The translations under genes and the position numbers were made by a program. 64,000 nucleotides of DNA. Origin: Embiotoca jacksoni. Its lineage: Eukaryota; Chordata; Actinopteri; Embiotocidae. The stretch spans positions 3,675,622-3,739,621 of the forward strand of contig JAKOON010000027.1 of assembly GCA_022577435.1 (NCBI GenBank). Reading direction: 5' to 3'. Shown here piece after piece: positions 1 to 12,170 of the stretch. A model generated the notes under the pieces. It was not told the origin of the DNA. It saw nothing but the letters and a program-made list of their open reading frames with translations, and made no database searches. The first letter of the stretch is position 1. The number at the start of each line of letters is the position of its first letter.

Positions 1-1236
1 TTAAAACCAACTGTTTATCTCCTGATGCTTAACTTCTAATATTCAACTGACCCCATCTATTGATATTAACGAGGAGTTTAGCTGTAAAATCAAACACCAG
101 AACCAATAAATAGCTCTTCTTCTTCATAAGATGTACGTGTATTAATAATGCATTATGACAATTACTTACATAAACTTAAATTTCATAATCTTCTCAACCC
201 TAAATAGCAGCAAACAGAAAGACACAGAAACCAACTTGAATGTTTTGTACCAATATTACAGGAAATTCACTGTAATATCCAATTCACTGCTGAAATTGGA
301 CACTCGCTCAACACTCTTCTGTACCAAGACTTTTTTTGTGGTGAAATCAGGCAGAAGTCCTGCACTCGTTTGGTCATGGTTACCAAATAATCCTGTACCA
401 ATAAAAGTTATATATTAGTATGTAATCTGTAGCAGTTTAGCTTTGTGAATTCATGCTGCACTCATATATTCGCTCCCACCGTCCTGTAGTTATGCTGTGT
501 TTTCATGACACTATTGAACCACACCAGAGTTCCCGTTAAGCTCTCCTTCTCAGGCAGTCTCGGTCGTGCCGTTTGGTCCTCACCAGAGTTCGATCGATGC
601 CTTTCATACCGATTCGATCGAAGCAAATTAATCAGGTGAACACACCGGAGTGCGATGGAACCAAACAGGTTTATGCACAATATCATCCGTTCAGTTTGTG
701 TACACTTGTATCTCAGTGCTGTTCATTTGTGTTGTGCGCTGAGACACTTGAAAGATTGATGGATTGTACATTTCACTTGACGTTTTCATACTGGCCATCT
801 GAAGACACTTTTTAAATCTCACTATTCTGCAGAAAGCGTCCCTGTCATCATTTCGTCTTATTGGATACATGCGGCCGTGTTCCTCTCCAGTTCCAGTAAC
901 GCGACAAGTCTGAAGGCAGCAGGTGCTTGACAGGAATCAAATCGGTCCCCCCTAATTACAGCACTCTAATTGATGGCTCATTTTCCACAGTGGTTGAGAA
1001 ATCTAATTAGAGATCAGCAGATCAGCAAACATGCTTTGAGCCCCAAGTCACAAGCAAGAAGTGACACAGCAGCCGGGCCTAATGCAGTAGAGATGCAGTT
1101 ATCGTCAGTCTTAAACTACAGATATAAAGCCTGCCTGGACTGTTCTAGTTCAATAATAAGCTCTGTGACTTTCACACATCCATTGCAAGTTAATTTAAAG
1201 CATCATTGGACTGTATTAAACACTATATTCTTTCTA

Positions 1237-1261
1237 AAAAAAAAAAAAAAAAAAAAAAAAA
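1237..1261. repeat. poly-A run
   Basis: 25 consecutive A residues. No clear SINE body precedes it, so it may be a simple homopolymer or the tail of a decayed retroelement. Confidence 0.95.
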
Positions 1262-2394
1262 GATATATGTCTTGCTCTGTTCAGCTTACATGGTGAGGGC
1301 TGATCAGAATAAATAGAAACTTCCATGTTGAATTTGGGTATTTTCGAAACTGCAACTGTGATGGTGACATGAATAATTCTACAGTTCGGTCTGCTACTCA
1401 CCTTTTTTTGTACGTGGATATCATGCTGTGAAGAGGCTACAGTTGCTGCTATGATTTTGGTTTTCCTCCGCACACTGATTTAATTCATGTACTTAAGATT
1501 TGAATAATCTCTAGTACATTTAAAACTGTTGTTATCTGTGTCTTTTGTGAAAAATTTAAATTTATGAATGAAATAATATGGAGTAACCTATAGGCTAGAA
1601 TATTGAGGACTTCATTTATTAGGATGTCTTTTGTAGACTCTGATGTAAAAACCAACAGTAAGATCTGGTTTGCTGACCATTTGCATACCACTCTTTCATC
1701 CATTATTTAGTTCATTTTTGTGTTTGCTTATGCATTTATGATTTTATCCGCTGAGATAGGGGGTGTTCCGTAAAATTCAATAAATGCACTGGATGAAAAT
1801 GTATATGCAGATGTTGCACATTTACATATATATTGGTGCTTACATGCAAAGCATGGCAGGGAATATCCAGTAAACATTAGCAACTGCATTGACCGCAAAG
1901 GAATAAATCACTTCACCCTGTGGAATATTATCTGATAGATGTACGAGGCTACAGGAGGAGCAGCAGCAGCTTAACATGAGCTGATTCTGGCTGATCTCCA
2001 CAGAGCGACAGATTGGCACCTACTGCTCCACAGAACGGCCCCTTCCTTCCTGTATTAATGAACCCAGGGAAAAAAAATGAATGGAGGGTTTTCAGTGAAC
2101 CAGGTCCTGTTAACAGGAGCCTGGTCCTTCTGCTGAGAGATAACATATGTAGCCCTTAATATGCCCCATTTACTAACTACAGATTGCAAAAATGTCAGGG
2201 TTGTGTTGCCTGCACACCCAAATATATTTTTGTCTTTAAATTTTGTGACATTGTCAGAAATAATTGTTGTTTTTTTAATTTCCTATTATAACAATTATAT
2301 AACAATTCAGAAAATCTAAGATTTTTGATTTTACAATAATACAACACAGAAAAAAAAAAAGCAGCAAAAGCTGAGATCACTCAACCCGGAATCG

Positions 2395-2480
2395 CATCAA
2401 AACGTGAAATAGGCACGCCGGCACACTACAGCAAAACGTGAAATAGCCACGCTTTGTTCTGTCTAGGCGTGAAAGTTACA
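2395..2480. repeat. Short direct repeat containing AAAACGTGAAATAG
   Basis: The unit AAAACGTGAAATAG followed by GCACG or CCACG occurs twice about 35 bases apart. A related GGCGTGAAAGTTACACG follows, giving a partly palindromic cluster. It resembles a decayed minisatellite or transposon end. The family is not identified. Confidence 0.6.
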
Positions 2481-5400
2481 CGTTCTCATGTAGTGGACGG
2501 AAATTAAACCTGCTGGATACTTAGAGCTATGTGATTTATAGATCTCTGTTCATTGTAGACGTTCATCTGCAAACTTTTTTTTTTTTATCTCGCTCTGTGT
2601 GTTACTAACCTCTGCATGTCTTAATTGACTTTAAATGTGAACACTGGGATGCTGTGCAAGCACGGACTGCGGCCGACAACACAGACAATGAATCCGTGAA
2701 TCAATACGGACCACAGCTGTCGAGAGGAGCTCTGACCTTTGGTTACCAGGAACAACAGCCTGATGTCTGCGACCTCCTCGAGCTCCGCTGCCGCTCGTCA
2801 TTTAGCTTTCTCCCCTCAGCTGTTGACATTCGGAGGTGCCTTTGTGCAGCGTTGACTGAGCAACCACTACAAGCTGTGCATCAGAGTGAAGTTGCTGGAT
2901 CGGGAGTCTGCTTCAAAACGCCTTCTATATGTAGATGTATGCACGGGTATAATCTGATTTCTTCATCGGAGCTCGAGAGACAAAGTGTTTACCAAACTGT
3001 CGGAAAGTGGCCGTTTTCAGCTCTCGGCTTGGTCTCCTTGCTCTGAGGGGTTGTTTCGTCTGTTTACCTCTCACTTCCAGAAGGCTCGTTATCATTCATG
3101 AAGTCTGTTAGAAAAACTCAACATGGGGGTGGTCTGTAAAGGTTTCATGACATCAGAGCAGGAGGAGCTGCTGGTTGCTTTGGGGTCACGGACAATAAAA
3201 CCGGTGTCCGTCGGGTGGCTGACACGGCCGCTCCGAATGCTGGCCGACCTCATGGGCAGGCACCTGTGGCCTCGTCAATGGGTAACCACGGTAACGAAGC
3301 CGTAGGAAAGCGAAAAAGTGTGGCTGAAGGTCAAACACTGAGTCAGACGAGAGCGTGGAGAGGTCATGGGGTAGGGGGAGGGGGTGTGTGGGGGGCTGAG
3401 AGACGGCGGGCCAGAGGTGTCAGCAGCGGTACTCCTTCTATCTCGCAGAGCGTGGGAGGCACTCATGGGCTCATCACGACGGTTCGGTGGAGCCACTCGA
3501 TGCACATACCGCCCCTGTCACGGGCACCCATGCGCCTTCACTGAATGACCTCCCTTAAGTCCTCCAGGCTCAAGAATGTAACAGCCTGAAGCCTCTTCGA
3601 CAGCCCTCTCTCAGAGTCATGTCTAAGGCAGCAAATCATGGTCCTGTTATTTATTTTAACAGCAGTTCTTTGGCTTTTTCCAGAGAAAATCAAACAACTC
3701 TGCCCTCTACACATCACAGAAATACTGTGGTACAAGGCACATTCACCCCCATCCAGATATACAGTAATAGAAACCAACTCTCTGTGGTGTGGAGTTATTT
3801 TTTGAATATTATATAACCTTTATTTAATCAGGTATTCGCACTGAGATCAACATCTTGTTTAAGAGAGGTCTGAATGCAGCAGAGAGGCAGAAGGATAAAC
3901 ATAATCCGACATAACCAAAGCGCATGTAATGTATAGGATATAAAAAGATTCAAATTATTCTTCCTGAACACCAAAACCCAGTTATTAGATATTGCATCGG
4001 TGATAGTTGAGAATTCAGCCACACATACCTCTCAACTGCAGTCATTAAGAGAATGCAATCAAAAGCAGTTGAATTATAGATACGCGAGGAAGATATGAGC
4101 TTGAGATGCATCTTCGTCTGTTTGTGTATCCGTTTTTAAATGCACAATTTGCACATAAAACTCCTGCGGGAAAATATTTCAAATAAAAAGACAAAATATT
4201 CAGCTGTAGTCTCTTGCACTTATCCGAGGTGGAACAGTTGGTGTATTAATAAAAGTACAATGCAGCTAACTGCAATGGAAGCAGACTTGGTGTGTAAATC
4301 ATGACATACTGAATATAAAGCATGTGACCAAAATATCTACTGAAGCCTCTGCTGAAGAGACGAAAATAGCAGCACATGAAAACATCAAATAAAGTGTGAG
4401 GATTAGAAGTTTGTAACCTTCCAAACACACAAAAAGTACCGCATTTTTCATCATGTGTTCTGCATTGATTTCCACTCTTTAAAGTGTGGATCGTGCTCTT
4501 TTAATGACAGCATCGTGTTGCACCCTCCTCTGCTGTAATGTTTAATGGTCTACCTGACTGGAGATTTAGTGCCAAGAGCCGTTTATGTCAAAGAAACCGG
4601 CTCCTTATTTTGGAAGTCCATGAAAACGTGTACTATTTATCATTTTTCTTTTCTGGACTTGACTTAAATCTGGTTAAAATCTGCACCGTATTTGGATGGA
4701 AAGCTGGTTACGGTCGTAGCTTCTTGAATATGAGAGACATAGACATGTCTGCAGTGAAAAAGGCCTCTTCAGGTTGAATGTGTCATCCAGCGTGCGCCAC
4801 TTTAAAGGCTCTAAAGACAGTATGCACTTATAGCTAACGGCTAAATAAAAGAACACAATACTGTCAAGTGCATTCTTTGCTGTAATAAGCGGCACTCGGT
4901 GCCGTCGATGGCACTCAGCTGCACATTGGTCCCTTTGTATCGGCGGCGGTGCGATAATCACAGTGAAGCACATCCTCGTATGGCTTTTTGCTTTAGTACA
5001 CTCTGATGTGCGAAAGGAGGCACGAATCACGTCTGTTTGCCGAGCCGGCGGTCTCGATGGCACTCAGCGGTTCCGGTCTGTATTAAAGGCGCCAGGAAAT
5101 CAGGTGGAGTTCACGCATGTTCGACCTGTTCCATCAGCCCTCAGACTGCCCTCTGCGACAAATGACTCTGCCGGTAGTCTGACGGCCGCTCTGACGATAT
5201 TCGGAGTAGCGTGAACCCGCCGCCTCGAAGCACGGTGACATTTGAAATGGAGACCAAGCACAGGAAGTCCACGGCTGGCTGTGTCTCTCTCATGCAGCTC
5301 CTTTGTGGAAAAAAAAAAAAGAAAAAGAAAAAGGGAGCTGTGGCAGTAAGGGAGTGGGCAGCGTGATGCGTGGGTAAAAAAGCGTTGGTCTAACCTCTCC

Positions 5401-5879
5401 TCCGTCTCTGATCACAACGTCAATAGCAGTAACTCGACGTGTCCACTTCCTCTGACTCCGCTCTCTTTCCTGCTGTCCCTGTAAGGCCTTTTCCTCTTTT
5501 TCATTTCCTCACTGCAAGTTCATGCTACTTTGTAGTACGAGTACCATTGTTGCTTCTATCGTTCCGAATCTTTATCCTGGATGTGTGTCGGCGCTCTTTT
5601 CCCTGCGTTGATAGGCTGATTAAGAGTACGTGTGAACGGCTGAAGTGTTCCTGATGTGTAGCAGCTGCCGGTCCTGTGACCCAGATATGTCGTCCTGTGC
5701 AGGAATACTGTTGCCTGTTTTTTTTTTATGGTCCTGGCAGGTGTATAGCCTTGAACGTGTGAACTCTGGTGAGATCATTCATGTGCGTGTTCGCCGTGCC
5801 TTGAGTAATGACATCACTTGTTTCTAGAGGGAAACACAATTTTTGGTGATTAAGAAAATGAAACCCGAGTATAAATCTG

Positions 5880-6150
5880 TATTGGATGATTAATAGTTGA
5901 TAACAGAAAAGTCTCGTGTATTTAATGTTTGTTTTAGACTTATTGGTTTAGGACCGCGACTGAAAAATAATTAAAATGGATTATACAAATTTAAAAGTTG
6001 TTTAGTCTATGAAATGCTCAAAGAAACCCAAAAATGTCCTTTCAAATATTTGGTTTTTGTCTATAGCCAGCAGTTTAAAACCCGAAGACATCAAATTTAT
6101 AGTCAAAGAAAACAACTTTACAGCTTAAAAACTCTCTGGAAAGCACGCGT
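5880..6150 (-). mobile_element. Teleost interspersed repeat, family A, inverted copy
   Basis: Contains, in reverse orientation, parts of a repeat I recognise as very common in teleosts. The plus form has a GATTAATCG-like start, a 'gttttggactgt...ggtcgg' centre and an end near 'aaaataatcgttagttgcag'. Seen here: TGATTAATAGTTGATAACAG at the left and a 'CAGTTTAAAACCCGAAGACATC' stretch at the right. Non-coding and decayed. Confidence 0.5.
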
Positions 6151-6169
6151 ATCCCTGCTGAAGTTAATC

Positions 6170-6320
6170 TGTACCCGTTAGCCCAACAGGTAACGCACAC
6201 ACCACACATCCAGAGTTCAGTCCCTGGCTGACTTGGCCTTAGTCGCTTGTCCCCCCTCTTCTCTCTACCTGCATTACCTTTGCGTTTCCATTACTGCTAT
6301 TAAATAATGACATGAATACC
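6170..6320 (+). mobile_element. Remnant of tRNA-derived SINE
   Basis: Holds a degenerate A-box-like 'gttagcccaacagg', a B-box-like 'gagttcagtccctgg', and a tail region 'cttgtcccccctcttctctc...ctgcattacctttgc' that resembles the tail of the better preserved SINE at 28,361. It ends near TATTAAATAATGAC. Too decayed to name a family. Confidence 0.45.
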
Positions 6321-8370
6321 AAAAAAAGGTCCTCCTCCAGATTTAGTTTATACAATCAAAAAAGCACTTGTAATCACTGTAATTAATAGTTCCTTAGCCC
6401 ATGTCACAGTTCAGCTTTGACTTCTGTTTTTGTTTTCCATATATCTCCCCTTCCACCCACCAGAGGCTTCAGTCTGTACCTACTTTTTGTTTACTCGCTA
6501 AACCTGCCTGTCAGCTTCTCGTTTTTGAAATTCGTCAATAAATCGCCTTAAAACTCTTCCTGCGTGTGCGGCTCGTCTGCGTTTGGGTCATCCCGCCTGC
6601 TTTCCTGACACCGACCGTGAACGCCCAGGGCGTAAAGTAAAAACTGACCGATGTCTCGCAGGCAAAGCTGGAAAAACACAGCTGCAATTACCGCCTATCG
6701 CCATAGGTGCCGCCAAAGGGAACAAATTGTAGATATTGTAACTTACATTTTTCCTGATTTCCTAAAAATCTGTAAACGAGCTTTAGAAATGTCCTATTAA
6801 TTAACTCATGGGACTATAGACATAATTTAATTAGTGGAGGTAAAAATGATTGCAGTTCGCTCCAAAATTCTTTCGCACAATGGTACGTAATGATACAGGT
6901 GAATGCGTCACAGTAAAATACTACCCAGAAGCCCCCTCTCTGTGCCACAATCCTCAATAACATGTAATACATACTGTATGTCATCTGTAACCCCCTGCTG
7001 GGCACTGAGTGCCTGTATTGTATATCTGATATTGGAGCTTTTGAGACGTCACCTATATCAATGCACTCCTTATCGACGTCGAGGGACACGTAGACTTGAA
7101 GTAGTCTCTGCTGTGCGACTAAAATAGAAGAAAGTGAGGAGGCAATTTGAGAGATGATGCATCGAATGTGGACTCAGGAGGATACCCATATATATATGTA
7201 TATAGTGGAGCATAAAACGTCCTCCCTTCACTTCTCTCTCTTGTACCATTTCTCCGTTACTGTACGATGCAGTTGAAAAGAATTCTTCGATTTATGCATA
7301 GCCGGCGATTTTCACCTTCACCTGTGACGCAACTGCTTTCTTCAGGACAAGTATAAGTTACTGCTGAATTAGAGATTCTGACTATCGTTGGAATTTAATT
7401 GTGATTATTTAGTCAAAAATAAACAGTACACATATTAAACAAGATACACTTTTACAAACCATAATCACAAATTTAATTCATATTTACGTAAACAGGAAGT
7501 ACGCAAATAGGGCAGTTGTCAGCCAGTCAGTCAAAGAAAATGTGTTTTTGTATAATAATAATTATATATATATTTTTTGTTAACAAAAGATCCTCTGATC
7601 AACTGCAACGTAACAATGGTTGCTTGCAGAGATTTATCACCTGACTCTGCAGTTTTACCCGGTTTGAATGATTGAATTTTATATCATGAAATTATTTACT
7701 AGGCGGTTATCATCGCACACCTGCCTCAAATAAATGTCCCAGTAGGAGGCGATAACATCGACATACAGGATCACCGTTGGACATTACAAGCGACAGCCGT
7801 ACCGCACCTGTGGTCGCCGTGGTTACAGTAATAAACAAGTTGGTAAAGTTTGTGATGTGGTTGCAGTTCAATTAAACGTAGAAAAATACTTAAAAACGTT
7901 TCATGTAAACTTTAAAAGAATTATTAATTAAATTTGTTTTTCCACAAGGGACTCAAACAGCGATCTCCTCGGTGAACGTCCTGCGTTTGATCTGTCCAGC
8001 CACCCCGACCTCCTCCTCACACAGACTTCCTCCTTTGCTCCCGTCATAATTACTACTGCCAGTAGAGGTCGCACTAGTAGGTTGAAGCACCTGCTAGCCA
8101 ATATATCTGGGACAGATGTTTAATGGCAATTGCTTATTCACTCGTCTGATAACAGTCAGATCGAGTTGCATTGTTTTACACCTGTAACTTTATAGTGTCG
8201 TGGCTCGTTCTCGCCGCTCTCACGGCCGCGTGGTTGTTTTCACCCAGAAGTATCTCACAAAATGGATTTAGTTTTTTGTTTTTGATCATAATGAATCACT
8301 TGAGTGGAACAGAGAATTGGTTTTGAATTTGGCTGGCTTTGAAAGAGTTAAGGAATTCTACCCTGACTGA

Positions 8371-8474
<104 letters not shown>

Positions 8475-8555
8475 AGGATGGGGGAGAGTTATTGCTGCCA
8501 GAGAGCAAGAGGAGGAGGAGGAGGAGGAGGAAGAGGTGGGAGGGGAGAGAATAAG

Positions 8556-8557
<2 letters not shown>

Positions 8558-8617
<60 letters not shown>
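8558..8617. repeat. (GA)n microsatellite, second array
   Basis: Pure GA run of about 60 bases. Together with 8,374-8,472 it makes a roughly 245-base polypurine strand, with mirror symmetry that can favour triplex (H-DNA) folding. Confidence 0.98.
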
Positions 8618-8619
<2 letters not shown>

Positions 8620-8689
8620 GCCTGTCTGCTTGTGTTTGTGGTTATGTGAGTGTGTGTGAGTGTGTGTGAGTGTGTGTGCATGCGCAGCT

Positions 8690-9010
8690 CAGTGAGTGTA
8701 TGCGTACTGACACCTGGCGCTCGCCCTCCCTCGCTGCTCACATTGTGGAGAGCTCTCTGCCTGTCTGGGCTCTTCTTCACCTCTCTCTCGCTCTCTCTCT
8801 TCCCTCTTCTCCCTTCTCTTCCCTCCCTCTATCTTTTGTCCTCTTCTCTCTCTGCCTTTTTTTTTTTTCTTTCCGGTGTTGTATTTTTTTATATTTTTTT
8901 TTATTACACCTCTCAGTGCCCCTACAATCTCCTCTTTTTTTGTTTAGGATCTCCTTGACTATGGTGCAGGATTTTTATTGCCCAGGCAGACGGGCGCTCG
9001 ACTGACAAAG
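8690..9010 (+). promoter_or_regulatory. Possible promoter and 5' untranslated exon ending at a GTGAGC donor
   Basis: After the GA arrays and a TG-rich patch comes a pyrimidine-rich block, then a pyrimidine tract with TTTAG near 8,948, and about 60 bases later ACAAAG followed by GTGAGC (donor at 9,011). Open frames here stop before the donor (TGA at 9,003-9,005), so any exon would be untranslated. It might belong to tanc2 or to another transcript. The evidence is only the good donor and the promoter-like composition, so this is weak. Confidence 0.25.
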
Positions 9011-11904
9011 GTGAGCCGGATGATTCAGGGCGGGAGGATGGATGGGGGATTTCTGAATTCAGTTTTTGAATGTGGGGAGTGATGGAAATGAGCTTTTACA
9101 AAGAGCCACTATTCATCAAGACTCAGATGTTAATTGTTTCTCTGTTTTTTTTGGGGGGGGGGGTTGTTTCAAAGTGCAAGTCTGAGCAGCTCTTGATCTC
9201 GGAAAGGCGCTGTGTAGGTGTCTCGATGTGTACTTTGAAAGGTTAAGGGTTCAAGTGTGAGATTTAAGAGCCGCTTTGAGTGTTTTTGTGACTGGTGTCG
9301 GCAAGCGTGTGTCAAACCCACACTTGAACTGATTTGTTTGCTTTAATGTTGTTTGATTTGTGGCTGCTGTGGTGTCACCTTGACCCGGGCTTTCATAGCA
9401 ATCAGTGTCTCGGCGGCGTCGTGCCACACCTTAGGCTCGGGACACTGAGTGTCACTGTGCGTTACTCTGGATAGATAAAAAAAACAAAAAAAACCTAATA
9501 AATATAGAGTGAGGAAAAGCGGAGATGCTGTGGTGTCTGACAGATGGCTGTTAGAGGAGACACTTGTGTGAGACAGAAAGGAAACATCAAGTGTGTCTTA
9601 ATGGTGATTCAGTGTGTATCTCTCACTCTTTTATGTCTCCAGGTTTATTGATAACACCGAGTATATCTTCCTGTTGTTTGGCGTCTCACTGTTCTCCTTC
9701 AAAACTGTCACCCATATTTGTATCACCCCTGTTCCCTCTGCTGCTTTTTTTTTTTTTTTTATTACTGTGTGTCTGTCAAACCTTAAAGTTCTGTCATCCA
9801 GAGCACTCTGTGCTCATACTCAGACGTTTCTCACTTTAAAGGATCATTTCGGAAAAGATATCTCCAGTTTATTGCAACTTACATGTTTTTTGTTGTTGTT
9901 TTGTTTGTTTTCCAATCAGTTATAATAACATTGCACTCGTTGCGTTGATTTCCTGGGATCTGGGAACACATTGGGTGACGTTGCCAAAAATAAGTCAGGG
10001 GGCCACTGAACATGAGCAGAGAAACAGTCAGTTAGGTTGTAAACAAGCCAAACATTCATCCAGACGATCTCAGTTATGTGAAGGTAGAGCTGAACGTTAA
10101 CGCCCCTCGATTGCACAAAAAAACCCCAGAAACGTTTGGTTGAAGCTGGAAGATGGTTTCTGAGCCGTGATGTTACAGTTTACCTTCAATTTCTTATTTT
10201 TTTTTTTTTTAATAACGTTATGTTTCGTGGCTACTGTACCTTTAAAACTGGAGACCTTTAAACTGTCATCTCATTAAATACGTGGCTTTAGCCGTGTGAT
10301 GTAGCGCCTCTTCTCGTTTTCCCTGAATGTTAATAAACCAAATGTTTCCCCATAAATGTCCTAATTTCCTCCGACGTTCAGCGGAAGCGCTCATTATTCC
10401 AGCCGAGGCAGGTTCCCCCTACTGGGAGTTGTTTCGGTCTTTAAAATCAGGTATCCTCTAAGCACTATTTATGGTATTGAAGGATGCAGAAGACGCCGGG
10501 CCTGCTCACGAGTCATGTACTTCCTCTGTCACTCTCGTTCCTTTTCTCTCTCCCCCTCACTTCACTGTAACTCCCTCTTTCTCACACACTCTGTTACTCT
10601 CTCTTCCACCCACTCGGATATTTCTGGAGAACAAAAGGAGAGAGAGAAGAGAGGGAGAGAGAAAACGGGGAGAGCAGGGAAGACTTATAATGTAACAGCT
10701 CTGCGTAGGCTAATGAGTCTTCATCCCTCTCTCCTCCTCCTCTTCCTCCTCCTCCTCTTCATCCTCCCTCCTCTCAAGCCCTCCCGTCTCCATTTATCCA
10801 CATCATCTCATAAGCGAACGTGTCCACCTCACGCCTCTGAGGTGCTCCCACCTTAAAGTAATTCCCCTCCTCATCATTGTCTTCTCCATTCATCACTGCT
10901 GCTCCTGTTCCTCCTCCTTCATCTCCCTTTCATCAATCCCTGTGCTCTGACATTTTCATCGCAGCTTCTTTTTCTTTTTTTTTTTTGGTCCGTCCTGCTG
11001 TTTCCTGCATTCTTTTTTTTTTGTGTGTTTTTTTTCATTCCCTTCTGGAGTGGTTGTCTTCTTCCTCCCCCTCATCTCTCCCAGTCATTCCACCCATTCA
11101 TCATCCATTTATGTTCATTATCACAGGTGCTAACCGTTTGACACTCTTGGTCGTCATTCAATCTCCATCCCGTTTTCCATAATTTCTCCTTTTCTGTACC
11201 ACATACTGACACATATAGACCTCAAATCCTTTCTGTACAAAACAGCCTGCTGGGTCGTATGAAATATGAAATAACATGGTGGTGGGCCTTTTTAAATTTT
11301 TGATGCCATGCAGGACTTACCAGCCCCCACCCCGTCCCCCGCAGTGGCTTCCTGTTGGGTTTTTTTGCCAGTCGGGGGAAACTGGGTTTTTCATCGTGGC
11401 TCTTGATGGGGATGGGGCTCATTATTGCCGCTCAACGCTGCGTGCCGTTGAATAGCAGGAAGCGCCCCTCTCGCAAGCCGAGATCGCTGAGGAATATTGT
11501 GCATGATAAAGACAGCACAAAAAAAACACCGCACAAACGTTGCGTAAGGGGACGGCAGCGTCGGTTCACTTCACAGGAAGCTGCAGTTGCGAGCACCACG
11601 ACTCATCCCACGCCAGCTGCGTGTCCATATGCGACCGTCTCTGTTTTTGATGGCGGTTATCGTGCCATCTTTGAATCCCAACCTCTACAGTCTGTCTACG
11701 GCTGACTGTCTGGTAACCCTGCCCCCATTCTCGGCAGCCACGTTTGCCGCACTCGGTATCTGTAACTCCTGCTGACACTTGCTGGGAGGGCCGAAGCTAT
11801 CAGGCCTCCTGATGAGTTCATCTGCTTTGACAGGCCTCATGATTGTCCCGTGCAGATGCAGGCGCACGACACATATGCATCCCCACTTGTGCTGAGATGA
11901 CATG

Positions 11905-12170
11905 TCAATTAATCTATTAGTTGATTGGACTTAATTGCCAGCAGTTTGGATTGGCTGAAAGAAAACAAGAAAGAAAATTGCTATCTTTTGCTGCCTCCGT
12001 CCTCTAAAATGTCAGGATTTGCTCTTTTTCCTCTGTAATTAAATCACTGGTACTTGAACGTCTTTATGTTTCAGAATGTAGGTCAAGAAGAAAACTAACT
12101 CCTCGAAGATGTCGTAATCAATTGACTGTCAAACAATAGACATATTAAAAGGAATAATAGACACTTTTAA
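11905..12170 (+). mobile_element. Teleost interspersed repeat, family A
   Basis: Order of recognisable blocks: 'caattaatctattagttgatt' at the start, 'ctctaaaatgtcaggatttgctc' in the middle, and 'cagaatgtaggtcaagaagaaaac' followed by 'tcgaagatgtcgt'. This is the block order of the other family-A copies. Non-coding. Confidence 0.6.

Larger units (their letters stand above)
1..8340. other. Non-coding stretch without a recognised gene
   Basis: Mostly AT-rich unique-looking DNA with short open frames on both strands that show no familiar protein motif. It contains a poly-A run (1,237-1,261), a short direct repeat (2,397-2,455), a similar-sentence duplication near 4.9 and 5.05 kb, an inverted copy of a teleost repeat (5,880-6,150) and a SINE-like remnant (6,170-6,320). 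It may be intergenic or an upstream intron of tanc2. Confidence 0.7.

Noticed and set aside
2654..3046. Open frame of 130 codons (+)
   Set aside because: It starts at a GTG rather than ATG, matches nothing recognisable, and shows no acceptor or donor pattern.
3283..3297. GGTAACCACGGTAAC as an X-box
   Set aside because: The half-sites are in direct, not inverted, arrangement, so it does not fit the RFX dimer layout. The same applies to the similar words near 53,827.
10219..10240. ATGTTTCGT as the start of the usual TANC2 first exon (MFR...)
   Set aside because: It continues MFRGYCT and lacks NSLKMLL and a donor in phase 1.
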